A DNA stretch of 64,000 nt from Calothrix sp. NIES-2100. Its GTDB lineage: Bacteria; Cyanobacteriota; Cyanobacteriia; Cyanobacteriales; Nostocaceae. Location of the stretch: the NCBI RefSeq assembly GCF_002368195.1, contig NZ_AP018178.1, positions 8,948,645 through 9,012,644 on the forward strand, in the 5' to 3' direction. Both the position numbers and the translations under genes were made by a program. The notes under the pieces were generated by a model that saw only the letters and a list, made by a program, of their open reading frames with translations, was not told the DNA's origin and did no database searches. Of the stretch, positions 43,827 through 53,026 are shown one piece after another; the first letter of the stretch is position 1; each line of letters opens with the position of its first letter.

Positions 43827-45839
43827 CTAATCAGAAAAACGTGGTGTCATACAATAGGGACAATCTAGCCATTCCGGTTGTAATGTGGCATCACAAGTAC
43901 GGCATGTTAGACCACTCTTGCGTTTAGCTTTTAATTCGGCTTCTAAACCAGTATCAGTAAATGTCACCCGCTCAACTTCTTCTAGAGTGGTGGAACCTTG
44001 GCGGACTAAATCCAAGCTGTAAGCCAGCAAGGTTTTCATGCCCTCTTCTACTGCTACTTCTTTAATGCGTTCTGTGGGTGCTTCTTCGTTGATTAGGGTT
44101 TGCAAGTTTTCGGTAACTCGCATAACTTCGTAAACACCACAACGGCCTTTGTAACCAACACCATTACAAGCAGGACAAGCCTGGCCTTTGGCTTTTGCTT
44201 CGGACTGAACTTCGTTTGGCAATGTATTAGCTTTGTAGAAAGTGACATTCACTTCTTTAGAAGCTGATAGACCGTAACGAGCAAGTTCTTCTGTTGTAGG
44301 AGTATAGGCAATACGACACTCAGAGCAGACACGCCGTACCAAGCGCTGTGCTAAAACGCCAATTAGAGAACTAGAAACCATGAAAGGTTCAATGCCCATT
44401 TCTCCCAAACGAGCGATCGCTCCTGGAGCATCATTAGTGTGTAAAGTGGTTAATACCAAGTGACCTGTTAAAGCTGCCTCAATCGCGGTTTTTGCAGTTT
44501 CCTTGTCTCGGGTTTCACCCACCAGTAGCACATCTGGGTCTTGTCGCAGAAAAGCCCGCAAAGCAGTAGCAAAATCCAGCCCTTTTTCCCGAATTACCTG
44601 TACTTGAGTAATCCCTGGCAAACTGTACTCAATCGGGTCTTCTACGGTACTAATGTTGATTCCCGGAGAGTTCTTTTCTGCTAGTGCAGAATACAGTGAA
44701 GTGGTTTTACCAGAACCAGTCGGGCCTGTAACCAAAATCAAACCAAAGGGACGACTGACCATATCCAAGACAATATCCAAAGTCTCCTGATCGGTAATCA
44801 ACTTATTCAATCCCAGTTGAGTGGAGGAGTTATCCAAAATCCGCAGACAAACCTTTTCCCCGTAGCGACTGGGTAAGGTATTGACACGAAAATCCACCTT
44901 GCGTCCCTCAAACATCCGCCGGATGCGTCCATCTTGGGGTAAACGCCTCTCAGCAATATCTAGGCTGGAAATGATTTTAAATCTGGCTGTCACTGCCGGA
45001 ATAATTTTTTTTGGTAGCGGGTCAAAAGCTTGACGCAAAACCCCATCCTTACGAAAGCGAATGCGAAGGTTTTCTTCTTGCGGTTCGATATGAATATCAG
45101 AAACCTTCTCATGCAAAGCTTTAGCCAGAATTCTATTGACGAGATTGATGACGGGCGCATCTTCTGCACCCTTCATCGCCGCCCCCAAGTCAGCTTCCAT
45201 ATCATCAGGAGAATCATCTGCATCAAGATTGGCAAGATTTTCTAAATCCTGATTGATGTCTGTAAACTTTTCTTGTTCTAGATGTTTTTGCCGTATAGCT
45301 AGTTCATCTAAGTATTGATTGATCAGCTTTTGGTAGTCCTCTGCGGTAATTACCATGCGCTGCAATGCTAAGCCTTGTGGGCGCAAGATACGATTGAGAT
45401 CATCTGAAGCTTCTAGATTATCCGGATCGACCATTGCCACTAAAACGCAGGGTGGGTTTTGGTCTTCATCTTTGGATAGTGGGATTAAACGATGGCGACG
45501 ACAAATATCTACTGGGATTAGGGTTTCAATCAGCCTCCCCACCATCGTACTGCCAAGCTGGTTGACTTCCGGATCAAGGAATTCAACACCGTACAGTATT
45601 TTTAGTTCAAATAACTGCTGTTTCTTGTATTGCCTAAGTAACTCAGGTGATAGTTGTCGTCCGGTAATTGACTCTAGCATCTCCGTTAGGGGGACACCAG
45701 ACTTGCGGCTTTCAATTACAGCCTGCCTCATCTGTTCGCTATTGACATAGCCAGCCTGCACTAGCTTATTGCCAAAAGGCGAAAACTCTGTTTTTGTGGT
45801 TAGAGCGGTACTGCGCCGTTGCGGTGACGAATAAGTCAT
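43827..45839 (-). CDS. pilB: PilB, type IV pilus extension ATPase
   Basis: 670 residues. MshEN/GspE N-terminal domain (LVQAGYVNSEQMRQAVIESRKSG) through ~165, then the ATPase: INLVNRILAKALHEKVSDIHIEP, Walker A GPTGSGKTTSLYS, Asp box TVEDPIEYSLPGITQVQV, Walker B VLLVGETRDKETAKTAIEAALTGHLVLTTLHTNDA. A Cys cluster CSECRIAYTP ... CPACNGVGYKGRC binds Zn. A second, C-terminal CRTC ... CPYC pair forms an added zinc ribbon (last ~25 residues), a feature of cyanobacterial PilB. First gene of the cluster. Confidence 0.95.
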   Translation of the reverse strand: MTYSSPQRRSTALTTKTEFSPFGNKLVQAGYVNSEQMRQAVIESRKSGVPLTEMLESITGRQLSPELLRQYKKQQLFELKILYGVEFLDPEVNQLGSTMVGRLIETLIPVDICRRHRLIPLSKDEDQNPPCVLVAMVDPDNLEASDDLNRILRPQGLALQRMVITAEDYQKLINQYLDELAIRQKHLEQEKFTDINQDLENLANLDADDSPDDMEADLGAAMKGAEDAPVINLVNRILAKALHEKVSDIHIEPQEENLRIRFRKDGVLRQAFDPLPKKIIPAVTARFKIISSLDIAERRLPQDGRIRRMFEGRKVDFRVNTLPSRYGEKVCLRILDNSSTQLGLNKLITDQETLDIVLDMVSRPFGLILVTGPTGSGKTTSLYSALAEKNSPGINISTVEDPIEYSLPGITQVQVIREKGLDFATALRAFLRQDPDVLLVGETRDKETAKTAIEAALTGHLVLTTLHTNDAPGAIARLGEMGIEPFMVSSSLIGVLAQRLVRRVCSECRIAYTPTTEELARYGLSASKEVNVTFYKANTLPNEVQSEAKAKGQACPACNGVGYKGRCGVYEVMRVTENLQTLINEEAPTERIKEVAVEEGMKTLLAYSLDLVRQGSTTLEEVERVTFTDTGLEAELKAKRKSGLTCRTCDATLQPEWLDCPYCMTPRFSD

Positions 45840-46254
45840 AAATTGAGCAATGGGTAGGGAAAACCTCTGAATAAAGTATTCCCAATCTGTGGCACAGAAT
45901 GCTCATTTATATGGACTAAATTCTAGCCAAAAATTTTTGCTGTTCTTGGATTGTGGTGTAGGGGGGATGAGGAGGATGAGGGGCGGGGAAGCAGCGCCTC
46001 GGCTCCGCTCGGCGACCAGAGGCATAGGAGGCAGAGGAAGCAGAGGAGGAATAGCTCTTACCCAATGCCCCATGCCCCATGCCCCATGCCATAAAACGTT
46101 CGGGTTACCGCCCTGGCAGCATCTACGCTAATCTGTTCACCATTTGTCACAATAAGATGACGGTGACATCATTTCCAGGAAAATATCGGCAGAAAAACCA
46201 CCTTGATTTGTGTGGTGAAATAATGCCGTAAATAGTATCTGGGATGAGTGGACA
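45840..46254. other. Intergenic region between pilB and grpE (divergent)
   Basis: 415 bp. Contains GGATGAGG repeats (~45962-45985), a CGCCTCGGCTCCGCTCGGCG palindrome (~45994), GGCAGAGGAAGCAGAGGA repeats and GCCCCAT heptamers (46066-46090). The promoters for both genes must be inside; no CIRCE or clear motif was found. Confidence 0.6.
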
Positions 46255-46995
46255 ATGATAGACGAAAATAAACAGGTAAACAATACAAGCCAGCAATTGG
46301 GTGAACCAATAGAGGTAAAGCAAGTAATGATGAGCGACTCCGCAACCCAAATAAACTCTAACGAATCTGGCAGCGAAGTGACTGAGCCAGTAGCAGCACA
46401 AAATAATGTATCAGGAGATACTGCATTTACACCGGAAAATGTTACGGTAGTCACTGAGACAACTGAACAGGAAACGGTAGCCATAGCAGAACTGACTCAA
46501 AAAATCGAGTCTCTGAAAGCGCAATTAGAAGAACGCAACACTCAATATATGAGAATTGCGGCAGATTTTGAGAATTACCGTAAACGTAACCAAAAAGAAA
46601 AAGAAGATTTAGAAGCGCAGGTGAAGCGCAACACAATTACGGAATTGCTAGCAGTTGTCGATAATTTTGAGCGGGCGCGATCGCACCTCAAACCACAAAC
46701 CGACGGCGAAATGACAATTCATAAAAGCTACCAAAGCGTTTACAAACAATTAGTGGATAGCCTCAAACGCTTAGGTGTATCACCAATGCGTCCTGAAGGC
46801 CAAGAATTCGATCCTAATCTGCATGAAGCTGTAATGCGCGAACCTACGGATGAACATCCTGAAGGAACAGTGTTAGAAGAGTTAGTACGTGGATATTACT
46901 TGGGTGAACGCGTACTGCGCCATGCAATGGTGAAGGTGGCTGCTCCCAAGGAAGATACACCAGCACAAGATAATCAGTCGCCAGCTAACTCATAA
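46255..46995 (+). CDS. grpE: GrpE nucleotide exchange factor
   Basis: 246 residues. A disordered acidic N-terminus (1-~75) is followed by the long coiled coil ([44 protein letters not shown]) and the GrpE signature region ([17 protein letters not shown] ... [28 protein letters not shown] ... [26 protein letters not shown]). Releases ADP from DnaK. Next to dnaK and dnaJ on the same strand, 565 bp from dnaK, so probably transcribed separately or as a long operon. Confidence 0.95.
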   Translation: MIDENKQVNNTSQQLGEPIEVKQVMMSDSATQINSNESGSEVTEPVAAQNNVSGDTAFTPENVTVVTETTEQETVAIAELTQKIESLKAQLEERNTQYMRIAADFENYRKRNQKEKEDLEAQVKRNTITELLAVVDNFERARSHLKPQTDGEMTIHKSYQSVYKQLVDSLKRLGVSPMRPEGQEFDPNLHEAVMREPTDEHPEGTVLEELVRGYYLGERVLRHAMVKVAAPKEDTPAQDNQSPANS

Positions 46996-47560
46996 TCTGT
47001 AGTTGCTCACCTCACTGACCAAAAGTGCCTTGGTTGTTGTCATGGCGAGCATCACTTCCCAAAACTGCGATTAAACATAATCACTAACAGATGAGGGGGT
47101 AGAGGGGCAGGGGGAACTTGGGGCCCCCTTTGGCGATCAGGGGCAAAGGGGGGAGAGAGGTCTATTGGCTCTAAACCCTGACACTGTAAGGGGGGACTTG
47201 GGGGCCCCCTTTGGCGATCAGGGGCAAAGGGGAGAGGGGGCACAGGGGCAGGGTGAACAAAGGAGAATGACAAAGGACAAATGACTATTGCAAGAGTGCC
47301 TATTGCCTTGTTGACAAGTCACAAAGCGCAAAGTCTGATCGGAGGTTTCCTCCGATGGTTTCTCCCAAGGGGAGACGCTGCGCGAACACCAACTTCTCCG
47401 ATGAACAGAACTTTTTCAGAAATGACAAATGACAAATGACTCTTGACCCTTGACTCATTGAGCACAAACATTGGCGTGGGTATTGGTATGTAGCAAAAAA
47501 ATCAAATAAGATAGTCGGCAAAGCTTCACGGCAGAAAGATCCGTAAAAATACTGGACAGT
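46996..47560. other. Intergenic region between grpE and dnaK with a duplicated block
   Basis: 565 bp. A ~35-bp string starting GGGGCCCCCTTTGGCGATCA occurs at ~47120 and again at ~47200, next to GGGGCAAAGGGG. Upstream and downstream are short heptamers (TGACAAATGACAAATGAC, ~47424). A GGAGGTTTCCTCCGATGG foldback lies near 47341. No gene recognised. The dnaK promoter is expected near 47480-47540. Confidence 0.6.
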
Positions 47561-49519
47561 ATGGGAAAAGTTATTGGAATCGATCTAGGCACTACTAACA
47601 GTTGCGTCGCAGTTTTGGAAGGCGGTAAAGCGGTTGTGATCGCTAATTCTGAAGGTGGACGGACAACTCCTAGTATTGTGGGATTTGGTAAGGGGGGCGA
47701 TCGCTTGGTCGGTCAGCTAGCGAAGCGACAAGCCGTCACTAATGCGGAAAACACAGTTTTCAGTATCAAAAGATTTATCGGTCGTCGTTGGGAAGAAACA
47801 ACAACAGAACGCGATCGCTCACCTTATACCTGTGTTAAAGGTCGAGATGATACTGTGGATGTGCAAATTCGCGGACGTAACTATACACCACAAGAAATAT
47901 CTTCCATGATCCTGCAAAAGCTCAAACAGGATGCAGAAAATTTCTTGGGTGAAGCTGCGACTCAAGCAGTAATTACCGTACCAGCCTATTTCACAGATGC
48001 ACAAAGACAAGCAACTAAAGATGCCGGAACAATTGCGGGGCTAGAGGTCCTACGGATCATTAACGAACCAACTGCGGCAGCTTTAGCCTTTGGTTTAGAT
48101 AAACAAGACCAAGAGCAGCTAATTTTAGTCTTTGACCTGGGAGGTGGAACTTTTGACGTATCCATCCTGCAACTAGGAGATGGGGTATTTGAAGTTAAGG
48201 CGACTAATGGTAATAATCAACTGGGTGGCGACGACTTTGATGACTGTGTCTTACGCTGGATAATTGAAGGCTTCCAGCAACAAGAGAACATAGACCTATC
48301 TCAAGATAAAATGGCACTGCAACGCTTACGAGAAGCAGCGGAAAAGGCAAAAATTGAACTTTCCAGTATGCTTAGTACCTCGATTAATTTGCCTTTTATC
48401 ACCGCCGATGACACAGGCCCAAAGCATCTAGAACTAGAACTTAGCCGCTCAAAATTTGAAGAACTTACAGGGCATTTAATAGCAGCTACTATCGAACCCA
48501 TGAGTCAAGCGCTGAAAGATGCCGATTGCAAAGCACAAGACATAGATCGGATTATTTTGGTCGGGGGTTCCACTCGCATTCCCGCAGTCCAAAACGCCCT
48601 GATCAAGTTTTTCAATGGCAAAACTCCCGATCGCTCTGTTAACCCTGATGAAGCAGTTGCACTAGGTGCTGCTATCCAAGCTGGGGTTATGGGTGGGGAA
48701 GTCGATAATCTCCTGTTGTTGGATGTCATTCCCCTATCATTGGGAATTGAAACCTTGGGAGAAGTTTTTACCAAAATCATCGAACGTAACACCACAATTC
48801 CCACTAGTAGATCCCAAATTTTTTCCACAGCAGTTGATGGGCAAACCTCAGTGGAAATTCACGTTCTGCAAGGTGAACGGACAATGGCGCGAGATAACAA
48901 AAGTCTTGGCAAGTTCCTGTTAGCAGGAATTCCTCCATCTCCCCGTGGCGTGCCGCAAATTGAAGTGGCTTTTGAAATTGATGTTAATGGCATCCTCAAA
49001 GTTTCTGCCCAAGACAAAGGCACAGGTAGAGAGCAGAGTATTAGGATTACTAATACTGGTGGCTTAACTACCCAAGAAGTAGAAAGGATGAGGCAAGCAG
49101 CCGAAGTGTTTGCTGACGAAGATAAAAGGCGTAAAGAACTAGTTGAACTGAAAAACCAGGCCGAGAATCTCTTTTTTAGTTACGAAGCGACTGTAAAGGA
49201 TAATAGCGACTTAATTCCTGAAGAGATGAAAAATTTGGCCAATGAGAAAGTCAAACAACTGCAAGCAGCCATGATTAACTCTAATATTTCTTTACAAGAA
49301 TTTCAGCAAAACTTAGAAGATTTCCAAAAAACTCTCTTTGCCATCGGCGCTAATGTGTACAACCGGGGTACCACCCAAACTACTGAAGAATCTGAGGTTT
49401 CTCAGGAACAATTTGCTTCACCACCGGAGCAACCAATCGGCGGCACACTAATACCACAATTTAACTTTGATTTTGATGACGAAAACACGGCACAGGCTGA
49501 TTACGAGGCGATAGATTAG
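47561..49519 (+). CDS. dnaK: DnaK chaperone (Hsp70)
   Basis: 652 residues. Phosphate-1 [26 protein letters not shown], connect-1 region [15 protein letters not shown], phosphate-2 [19 protein letters not shown], adenosine motif [13 protein letters not shown], and the substrate domain [27 protein letters not shown]. Cyanobacteria have several DnaK paralogues; the cluster with grpE and dnaJ indicates the housekeeping stress-chaperone copy. The C-terminus ([15 protein letters not shown]) lacks an EEVD-like tail, as expected for bacteria. Confidence 0.96.
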   Translation: MGKVIGIDLGTTNSCVAVLEGGKAVVIANSEGGRTTPSIVGFGKGGDRLVGQLAKRQAVTNAENTVFSIKRFIGRRWEETTTERDRSPYTCVKGRDDTVDVQIRGRNYTPQEISSMILQKLKQDAENFLGEAATQAVITVPAYFTDAQRQATKDAGTIAGLEVLRIINEPTAAALAFGLDKQDQEQLILVFDLGGGTFDVSILQLGDGVFEVKATNGNNQLGGDDFDDCVLRWIIEGFQQQENIDLSQDKMALQRLREAAEKAKIELSSMLSTSINLPFITADDTGPKHLELELSRSKFEELTGHLIAATIEPMSQALKDADCKAQDIDRIILVGGSTRIPAVQNALIKFFNGKTPDRSVNPDEAVALGAAIQAGVMGGEVDNLLLLDVIPLSLGIETLGEVFTKIIERNTTIPTSRSQIFSTAVDGQTSVEIHVLQGERTMARDNKSLGKFLLAGIPPSPRGVPQIEVAFEIDVNGILKVSAQDKGTGREQSIRITNTGGLTTQEVERMRQAAEVFADEDKRRKELVELKNQAENLFFSYEATVKDNSDLIPEEMKNLANEKVKQLQAAMINSNISLQEFQQNLEDFQKTLFAIGANVYNRGTTQTTEESEVSQEQFASPPEQPIGGTLIPQFNFDFDDENTAQADYEAID

Positions 49520-49534
49520 GGATTGGGTACTTGG

Positions 49535-49632
49535 TACTGGGGATTAGCGACAGGAAATTAGCGACAGGAAATTGGCGACAGGAAATTGGCGACAGGGAAT
49601 TGGCGACAGGGAATTGGCGACAGGAAATGAGA
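49535..49632. repeat. Tandem GGCGACAGG-AAATT array
   Basis: Five to six copies of a ~15-bp unit (GCGACAGGAAATT/GGAATTGGCGACAG) just after dnaK, followed by ATTAAGAATTAAG and TAGTCCC heptamer repeats to 49745. Confidence 0.8.
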
Positions 49633-49740
49633 AATTAAGAATTAAGAATTGAGTCTTGGGGATTTGGATATTAGGTACTGGGGATTGGTATTAGGAATTG
49701 AGACAAGTCTTTCCTAGTCCCTAGTCCCTAGTCCCTAATC

Positions 49741-49910
49741 TCTAAGTTTGCTAGATTGTAGAAGCAAATTGCCGTGGGCTAGATGTGTCCCAGCACAGAT
49801 ACCAAAACGCTCTTAGGGGGGTTTTCCACACCTAATAGTGCGGCTAGCCCCTCTGGTGCATGGGCGGGTTTTTCCCTACCTACGTAGCACAATTGTAAAA
49901 GAGACAGCCT
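49741..49910 (+). ncRNA. Candidate structured RNA / leader between dnaK and dnaJ
   Basis: Long-range pairing GGGCTAG (49776-49782) with CTAGCCC (49844-49850) encloses a hairpin TTAGG/CCTAA (49813-49817 and 49831-49835). Further pairing options include GTGTCCCAGCAC. Composition differs from the repeat DNA on its left. Not matched to SRP RNA, RNase P, tmRNA or known riboswitch cores that I can recall. A candidate only. Confidence 0.35.
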
Positions 49911-50195
49911 CAGGCAGTGAGAAGTCAGAGCAGGGTTCTGCTTTGCTCGTCCTTATCCGTAGCTTTTATCGTCTCTAATGAGCAAAGCACCTGTTGCTCA
50001 ATACTTGCTGGTGATTTTTGTAAAGGGGAAAAGGTAAAATCAATTATTAACAAAATTTAACTACTACCTTTCGCCCCCTACCTTCTGCCAAGCCACATGC
50101 TACCCAGTGAGTTCTCTTTCAAAGTACAAGCTGGAAAATCCATTACTGTGCAGTGGCTGTTCTGCTTTCTTCCTTCTAACTTTTACCTTTGCTAT

Positions 50196-51323
50196 ATGGC
50201 CCGCGACTATTATGAAATTCTGGGTGTCTCTCGTGACGCCGACAAAGAAGAAATCAAACAAGCTTACCGCCGCTTAGCCCGGAAGTATCACCCAGACGTG
50301 AACAAAGAACCGGGAGCAGAGGAGCGGTTTAAGGAAATTAACCGTGCTTATGAAGTGCTTTCTGAGCCGGAAATCAGAGAGCGTTACAACCGTTTTGGGG
50401 AGGCTGGTGTCTCTGGTGCGGCGGCTGCTGGTTTTCAAGATATGAGTGACATGGGCGGCTTTGCCGATATCTTTGAAAGCATTTTCAGTGGCTTTGCTGG
50501 TGGAATGGGTGGCCCAACGCAAAGAAGACGCAGTGGGCCTGTACGGGGTGATGACCTGCGACTAGACCTGAAGTTAGATTTTCGGGAAGCGGTATTTGGT
50601 GGTGAAAAAGAAATTCGCATTTCTCATCTAGAAACCTGTGATGTCTGTAGCGGTTCGGGTGCAAAACCTGGTACTCGTCCTCGGACTTGTTCTACTTGTA
50701 GCGGTTCAGGTCAAGTACGTCGTGTCACAAGAACCCCCTTTGGCAGTTTTACCCAAGTTTCCACTTGTCCTACCTGTAATGGTACAGGAATGGTGATTGA
50801 AGACAAATGTGACGCTTGTGAGGGTAAAGGCACAAATCAAATCACTAAGAAGCTCAAAATTACCATTCCCGCTGGTGTAGATAATGGCACGCGCCTGCGA
50901 ATTTCCCAAGAAGGAGATGCGGGGCAAAGAGGTGGTCCTCCTGGAGACTTATACGTCTACTTGTTCGTGAATGAGGACGAGGAATTTCACCGCGATGGCA
51001 TTAACATTCTCTCAGAAATCAAAATTAGTTACCTGCAAGCAATTTTAGGCTGTCGTTTGGAGGTAGAGACAGTCGATGGACCAGTGGAATTAATAATTCC
51101 GCCGGGAACCCAACCAAATACAGTGATGAAGCTAGAAAATCGCGGTGTACCACGCTTGGGAAATCCTGTGAGTCGGGGTGACCATATGCTGACGGTACTG
51201 ATTGATATTCCCACCAAGGTAACTCCAGAGGAGAGGGAATTGTTAGAGAAGCTAGCTAAAATTAAGGGAGAGCGCACTGGTAAAGGCGGTCTAGAAGGAT
51301 TCTTGGGTAATCTGTTTAAATAA
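50196..51323 (+). CDS. dnaJ: DnaJ co-chaperone (Hsp40)
   Basis: 375 residues from ATG 50196 ([36 protein letters not shown]). An in-frame ATG at 50097 would add 33 non-homologous residues. J domain with HPD (33-35), Gly/Phe region, four CxxCxGxG zinc motifs ([32 protein letters not shown]), and two C-terminal substrate-binding domains. Stimulates DnaK ATPase and hands over substrates. The next gene starts on its stop codon (TAATG), so translation is coupled. Confidence 0.96.
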   Translation: MARDYYEILGVSRDADKEEIKQAYRRLARKYHPDVNKEPGAEERFKEINRAYEVLSEPEIRERYNRFGEAGVSGAAAAGFQDMSDMGGFADIFESIFSGFAGGMGGPTQRRRSGPVRGDDLRLDLKLDFREAVFGGEKEIRISHLETCDVCSGSGAKPGTRPRTCSTCSGSGQVRRVTRTPFGSFTQVSTCPTCNGTGMVIEDKCDACEGKGTNQITKKLKITIPAGVDNGTRLRISQEGDAGQRGGPPGDLYVYLFVNEDEEFHRDGINILSEIKISYLQAILGCRLEVETVDGPVELIIPPGTQPNTVMKLENRGVPRLGNPVSRGDHMLTVLIDIPTKVTPEERELLEKLAKIKGERTGKGGLEGFLGNLFK

Positions 51324-51580
51324 TGAGTTTATCTTCTCTATCATTTCCTGATGCTCAACTTGATTTGCGTGGTACTCCTTGCCCAATTAATTTTGTCCGG
51401 ACAAAACTACGTCTGGAAAAAATGCCACCGGGAGGATTGCTAGAAGTATGGCTAGACCCTGGAGAGCCAATTGAGCAGGTTCCTGATAGCTTATCAATGG
51501 CAGGTTATCAGGTAGAACAAATAGCAGATTGCACTGGTTATTTTTCCTTGTTAGTCCGCCGTCCCGCGATCGCCCAATGA
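51323..51580 (+). CDS. TusA/SirA-like sulfurtransferase
   Basis: 85 residues. DLRGTPCPINFVRTKLRLEKMPPGGLLEVWLDPGEPIEQVPDSL matches TusA: the conserved Cys in the RGTPCPxN motif, then the ferredoxin-like fold. Transfers sulfur as persulfide to tRNA thiolation, molybdopterin or other acceptors. It overlaps dnaJ by one base and rsgA by four bases (ATGA), so the three genes form one translational unit. Short length is normal for the family. Confidence 0.87.
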   Translation: MSLSSLSFPDAQLDLRGTPCPINFVRTKLRLEKMPPGGLLEVWLDPGEPIEQVPDSLSMAGYQVEQIADCTGYFSLLVRRPAIAQ

Positions 51581-52722
51581 CAGGAAAAGTAGATTTTGCC
51601 ACTGGACAGTTACTGGGTACAGTGTTAGCTGTACAAGCTAATTTTTACCAAGTACAGCTGGATGTCAAAGACACGGAGACACGGAGACACGGAGACACGG
51701 AGGATTTATCACAAACACTCTCCGCGTCTCTACCTCTCCCTATCTCCGCGTCTTCCGCTTCCCCGATGCTCCTGTGCACCCGCAGAACACGCTTAAAAAA
51801 AATTGGACAACAGGTGATGGTTGGCGATCGCGTCGTCATCGAAGAACCAGATTGGGCTGGGGGAAGAGGTGCGATCGCTGATGTCTTACCCCGTCAAACT
51901 CAGTTAGACCGTCCCCCAATTGCCAATGTCAACCAAATTTTGCTAGTGTTTGCTGTTGCCGATCCACCTCTGGAACCCTATCAGTTAAGTCGCTTTTTGG
52001 TGAAGGCGGAATCTACTGACTTAGATGTAGTTTTATGTCTGAATAAAAGTGATTTAGTTTCACCACAAGAGCAGCAGCAAATTAGCGATCGCCTTGGTGC
52101 TTGGGGTTATCAACCTCTATTTATTAGTGTGAAAAATACTATAAATATTGACCAAATATCTGAATACTTAAATCATAAAATTACTGTAATTGCTGGCCCA
52201 TCTGGTGTTGGTAAATCAAGTCTAATAAATACACTGGTTCCGAATGTAAATTTGCGCGTTGGTGAAGTTTCGGGGAAATTAGCTCGTGGTCGCCATACTA
52301 CTCGCCACGTAGAATTATTTGAATTGCCTAGCAAAGGTTTACTCGCAGATACTCCAGGCTTTAACCAACCAGACCTCGATTGTACTCCCGAAGAATTAGT
52401 ATATTATTTCCCCGAAACCAGAGAGCGGTTAGCAGTTGGTAGCTGTCGCTTTAGTGATTGTCTGCATCGAGATGAGCCTGACTGTGTTGTGCGGGGAGAC
52501 TGGGAACGCTATCAACATTATCTAGAATTTTTAGACGATGCGATCGCCTATCAAACTCACCGTCACCAGCAAGCAGATCCAGAATCTACCCTAAAGTTAA
52601 AAACTAAAGGCAAAGGTCAGACTCAATACGAACCAAAGTTAGAAAGTAAAAAATATCGCCGTGTGGCGCGTAAAACCCAACTGCAAGCTTTACAGGATTT
52701 ATATCAAGATAGTGAAGAATAA
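51577..52722 (+). CDS. rsgA: RsgA, ribosome small-subunit-dependent GTPase A
   Basis: 381 residues from ATG 51577, overlapping tusA by ATGA. N-terminal OB fold (GTVLAVQANFYQVQLDV ... LLCTRRTRLKKIGQQVMVGDRV), then a circularly permuted GTPase: NKSD (G4, VLCLNKSDL), GPSGVGKSSLINTL (G1), LADTPGFNQPDL (G3), and the C-terminal Zn site CRFSDCLHRDEPDC. Residues ~31-63 are an in-frame insertion in the OB fold containing four tandem GACACGGA octamers and a Ser/Pro stretch, absent from normal RsgA. Helps 30S subunit maturation. The insertion sits in a loop. Confidence 0.93.
   Translation: MTGKVDFATGQLLGTVLAVQANFYQVQLDVKDTETRRHGDTEDLSQTLSASLPLPISASSASPMLLCTRRTRLKKIGQQVMVGDRVVIEEPDWAGGRGAIADVLPRQTQLDRPPIANVNQILLVFAVADPPLEPYQLSRFLVKAESTDLDVVLCLNKSDLVSPQEQQQISDRLGAWGYQPLFISVKNTINIDQISEYLNHKITVIAGPSGVGKSSLINTLVPNVNLRVGEVSGKLARGRHTTRHVELFELPSKGLLADTPGFNQPDLDCTPEELVYYFPETRERLAVGSCRFSDCLHRDEPDCVVRGDWERYQHYLEFLDDAIAYQTHRHQQADPESTLKLKTKGKGQTQYEPKLESKKYRRVARKTQLQALQDLYQDSEE
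51670..51701 (+). repeat. Intragenic octamer repeat inside rsgA
   Basis: Four head-to-tail copies of GACACGGA inside the OB-fold coding region. Period 8 is not divisible by three, so a change in copy number would shift the frame. Downstream bases (CTCTCCGCGTCTC...) look partly complementary to it. Confidence 0.85.
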
Positions 52723-53026
52723 GCAGATAGCAATTTTATCTCACTCGTAGTGTTTCACAGTAACTTTGCCTGGTTGGGTAATTACGTAGTCAGGACTTTA
52801 GTCATTGACTTGAATGTTTTAGCCATGATGAACCCTACAAACTTTGGTGCAGATCTGTTTTGATGGAAATAGGGATCGGCTGTGGAGCGATCGCTTCTGC
52901 TGTAGAAGAATATTTATGGAGAAAAAATCATTAACTAATGTCACAATTCCCATAAAGTCTTAAAATATTGTTAATTTCTGCCAAACCTCTCGACCTTCAA
53001 CTTACACGTACCACCCCAGAATAATT
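52723..53026. other. Intergenic region between rsgA and the branching enzyme
   Basis: 304 bp. A GTAGTCAGGACTTTAGTCA string (~52788) is kin to the foldback in the devB leader. No gene or clear promoter seen. Confidence 0.4.

Noticed and set aside
45880..46260. CIRCE operator (HrcA) before grpE
   Set aside because: No TTAGCACTC-N9-GAGTGCTAA inverted repeat in the spacer.
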